DNA from: Harmonia axyridis
Lineage: Eukaryota; Arthropoda; Insecta; Coleoptera; Coccinellidae
DNA length: 64,000 nucleotides
Assembly: GCF_914767665.1 (NCBI RefSeq)
Contig: NC_059501.1
Location: forward strand, 82,744,798 to 82,808,797
Reading direction: 5' to 3'
Shown: in pieces, positions 61,950-64,000 of the stretch
Layout of the letters: each line of letters begins with the position of its first letter
Position numbering within the stretch: position 1 is the first letter of the stretch
Translations under genes and position numbers: made by a program
Notes under the pieces: model-generated
Seen by the model: only the letters and a program-made list of their open reading frames with translations
Database searches by the model: none
What the model was told of the DNA's origin: nothing

Positions 61950-62690
61950 ATCTGAGAGAGGCTCAAGTATTGGGGTATGGGCCGAAAATGAGGATCTTTA
62001 GATCCCTGAGAAATGAGCTATCTATCTTGCAAACCGAGACACTAGCTGTCTATACTTGCATCCAACAATGTCCCAAAAGAAACCTCAAAGGGGCGCTAAT
62101 TCACATCACTACATACAGCAGGCCATGCTGAGATCCTTGGAATCATATGGCTAGGAGTCTCTAATAACATGAAGCAAGTGGTCGGATGAAATGAAGTGAC
62201 TCTACTGTGGGTACAGGGGTATTGTGGTATTGAACGGCATCAAGGTTAACACCCGTTGATCCTGAACCTTTCTGTGGGCTTGTAGAAGACCAATTTGAAG
62301 CAGCGATCGAACAATGGGAGTGGGACAATAGAAAAACTCTCTGTGTCTTGAACAGGCGATTAATTTTGTGGTGCTTTCACTGACCTATACCAGGAAGCTC
62401 CTGAAGCTACCATGAGATGACCTGCGGTTAATGATGGGACTGGTGACAGGACCATATCGGTGCAAATACTTTTTGTTCCTCATAGGTGTGCCAATAGATG
62501 AGTTGCTACAGGCTCTATGGAAAGGAGGTAGAAACAGCAAAATACATATTGTGCAAATGCCCGGGGCAGACTGGCCTAAGTACCACTCACATGGGTATCT
62601 TGGATAGTCACGAAGAAATAGCCAAGGCTCCTAAGGATGTCGGTTTTGTTAACAGCATCGACGAACTCCCTGGGTTTGTATGAATACGTG
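61950..62690 (+). pseudogene. LINE RNase H and C-terminal tail, decayed
   Basis: In shifting frames: SIGVWAENED (RNase H start), QALRSLESY- and VGCNEVTLLWVQGYCGIE-like sequence (damaged WVPGH.GIEGNE), then PEPFCGLVEDQFEAAIEQWE (about 62270). An open stretch reads SCYRLYGKEVETAKYILCKC and PGQTGLSTTHMGILDSHEEI with a VGFVNSIDELPGF end at 62683. The EPFCG landmark links it to the remnants at 8880 and 34250. Confidence 0.7.
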
Positions 62691-64000
62691 AGGTTAAGAA
62701 CAAAAGATCAATTTGGTCGCAGTTCCCAGAAGGCTAACAACCCTGATTCAGTGATTAATAATACTGCTCTCGACACAACTTCCACAAGACATCTCGATTG
62801 GATCTACAGTTTTTAAATTAATGAAAAAAAAGTCAAGAGGGGTGATATTTACAGAGCAACTAGCTGTATTTTGCTCGTTAATGAACTAAACAAAGCCTTT
62901 CAAAATCGGAGAAGAACACACACACATAGGTCTTCCTTTTCAAAAGTTATTATGCAAACGTCTATAAAGAATTTGTGGGAGTCATTCAACATTATTGCAT
63001 CAAATCTTATCGTTTGAGATCATTCTCGGATAAAATTTTATGAATACGAATATTAACTCTCGGTATAATAATAGTGGAAGGCACAGTTCAGTCAATTAAT
63101 AAGGCATCAGGACATTTTAATCCTATGAAGCACATCAATGCACTTTCCAAGAAAAACCTTTGCAAGTAAAGTACCCCCCATTTCATAAACTAAAACCGAG
63201 TCAGCTCCAACAAACCACGAGCTTTTAAACATCCAATCTCCCTGCATCTCAACTTTTTTCCAGGAACAACATCATTATAGCCGACTTCATGCATATTCGC
63301 CGAAGAGCTAAGCGGACCTCTTTTTACCAAGCCTACGACGTTAAACCCATACATTATGCCCAACTAATGGCCTAGAAATAGATTAGAGCAGGCGCGTTTT
63401 CCGTTGAGAGCACAGCAAAAAAGAATTATTCCGAATTTCTATACTCGCCAAGGCTAACCGCCTGTGAGGCTGTAATCATTCCCATAAACCATAACGGCGT
63501 ATAATGCCTTATTCTCTCTGCCGTGATACGACTGCTAGGAGGAAAAGGCATTATAAGGCAATTCTCGGATAGGTATCGGCGTTCGATAGCCTGCCTTTGA
63601 AACGTGTCTATTTCTATCGAGATTGTGCATTCTTTGTAAAGGGATGTTAGGATGAAAGGAGGGTGGAAGTCTATGCAACACTGAACACTCAATAAGACTA
63701 CGTTATGTAGATTTCTCAAAGTCCAATGCAATATGAACATTGATTGCTTCAGGTCGGAATGGAAGAGAATGAATAAGAAAAGTAAAATACTATTTAATAT
63801 TGAGAACATTTTGATTGACACGAAATATGGCTATGTTGTCAATGAAATTCCCACAAGGAAATATTACCAGATCTTTCCTCACATTGAAATATCACATTTC
63901 CCTATAAATCCCGAGTCTAGCAAGCACAAATGGCATCACCAATGCCATACACCTTTTTTTTTCGTAATACCGAGATTCAAAGTTAGTCAAGTATCTAAAG
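62691..64000. other. intergenic with CpG-richer patch, no gene seen
   Basis: About 63180-63640 is richer in G+C and has a 131-codon minus-strand open frame (63426-63821) without domain. Nothing else recognised to the window end. Confidence 0.35.

Noticed and set aside
1..64000. CRISPR arrays, operons, rRNA and tRNA genes
   Set aside because: The window is eukaryotic. No direct-repeat and spacer pattern and no convincing tRNA arms were found by eye; a tRNAscan run was not possible.

Overview
The window looks like insect nuclear DNA, possibly from a beetle, but the order cannot be settled from this sequence. The evidence is AT-rich sequence, one gene split into many GT-AG exons, a dense load of Tc1/mariner and non-LTR elements of types common in arthropods, and short TTAGG-like motifs. 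No prokaryotic gene organisation, CRISPR array, rRNA or convincing tRNA was found.

There is one host gene I am confident of: a complete, intact clan-4 (CYP4-family) cytochrome P450 on the + strand. It has a 5' non-coding exon ending at 21872 and eleven coding exons between 22059 and 60948. These join in frame to 505 residues plus stop. The protein has an N-terminal membrane anchor, the C-helix W-R pair, the I-helix AGHDTT, the ExxR pair, FDPDRF and the haem-binding FSAGPRNCIG. A poly(A) signal follows at 60998. The gene spans about 39 kb because transposable elements have inflated its introns: introns 4, 6 and 7 are about 5.9, 8.2 and 14.5 kb.

Layout. 1-21.7 kb is intergenic, with decayed elements: a Tc1-like element at 1.2-2.7 kb, RTE-like and Jockey-like LINE pieces at 5.3-6.4, 7.8-8.3, 8.9-9.4 and 10.4 kb, a MITE at 6.5 kb, a three-copy repeat at 13.2-14.2 kb, a foldback region at 16.6-17.1 kb and an irritans-like mariner at 18.7-19.95 kb. 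21.75-61.0 kb is the P450 gene. Its introns hold several mariner and Tc1 relics, an 82-nt miRNA-like hairpin (intron 2), a 1.05-kb near-perfect palindrome with arms of about 465 bp (intron 6), LINE RNase H remnants, five tandem copies of a 727-bp unit (intron 7), and a structurally intact 4.3-kb RTE-like retrotransposon in antisense with both ORFs open and an 11-bp target-site duplication (intron 7). 61-64 kb is intergenic, with one more LINE remnant at 62-62.7 kb.

Between the repeats are patches a few hundred bases long, richer in G+C and CpG, which match no element I know (about 2.9-3.4, 9.8-10.1, 12.9-13.2, 26.0-26.4, 28.8-29.2, 35.6-36.0, 37.9-38.3, 39.4-39.95, 43.6-44.2, 45.9-46.2, 55.55-56.0 and 63.2-63.6 kb). 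They may be regulatory DNA. The signals I rate most interesting are the long palindrome, the intron-2 hairpin, the 130-bp invariant core of the 727-bp array, the apparently intact retrotransposon, and the Ala in place of the usual haem-linking Glu in the P450 I-helix.
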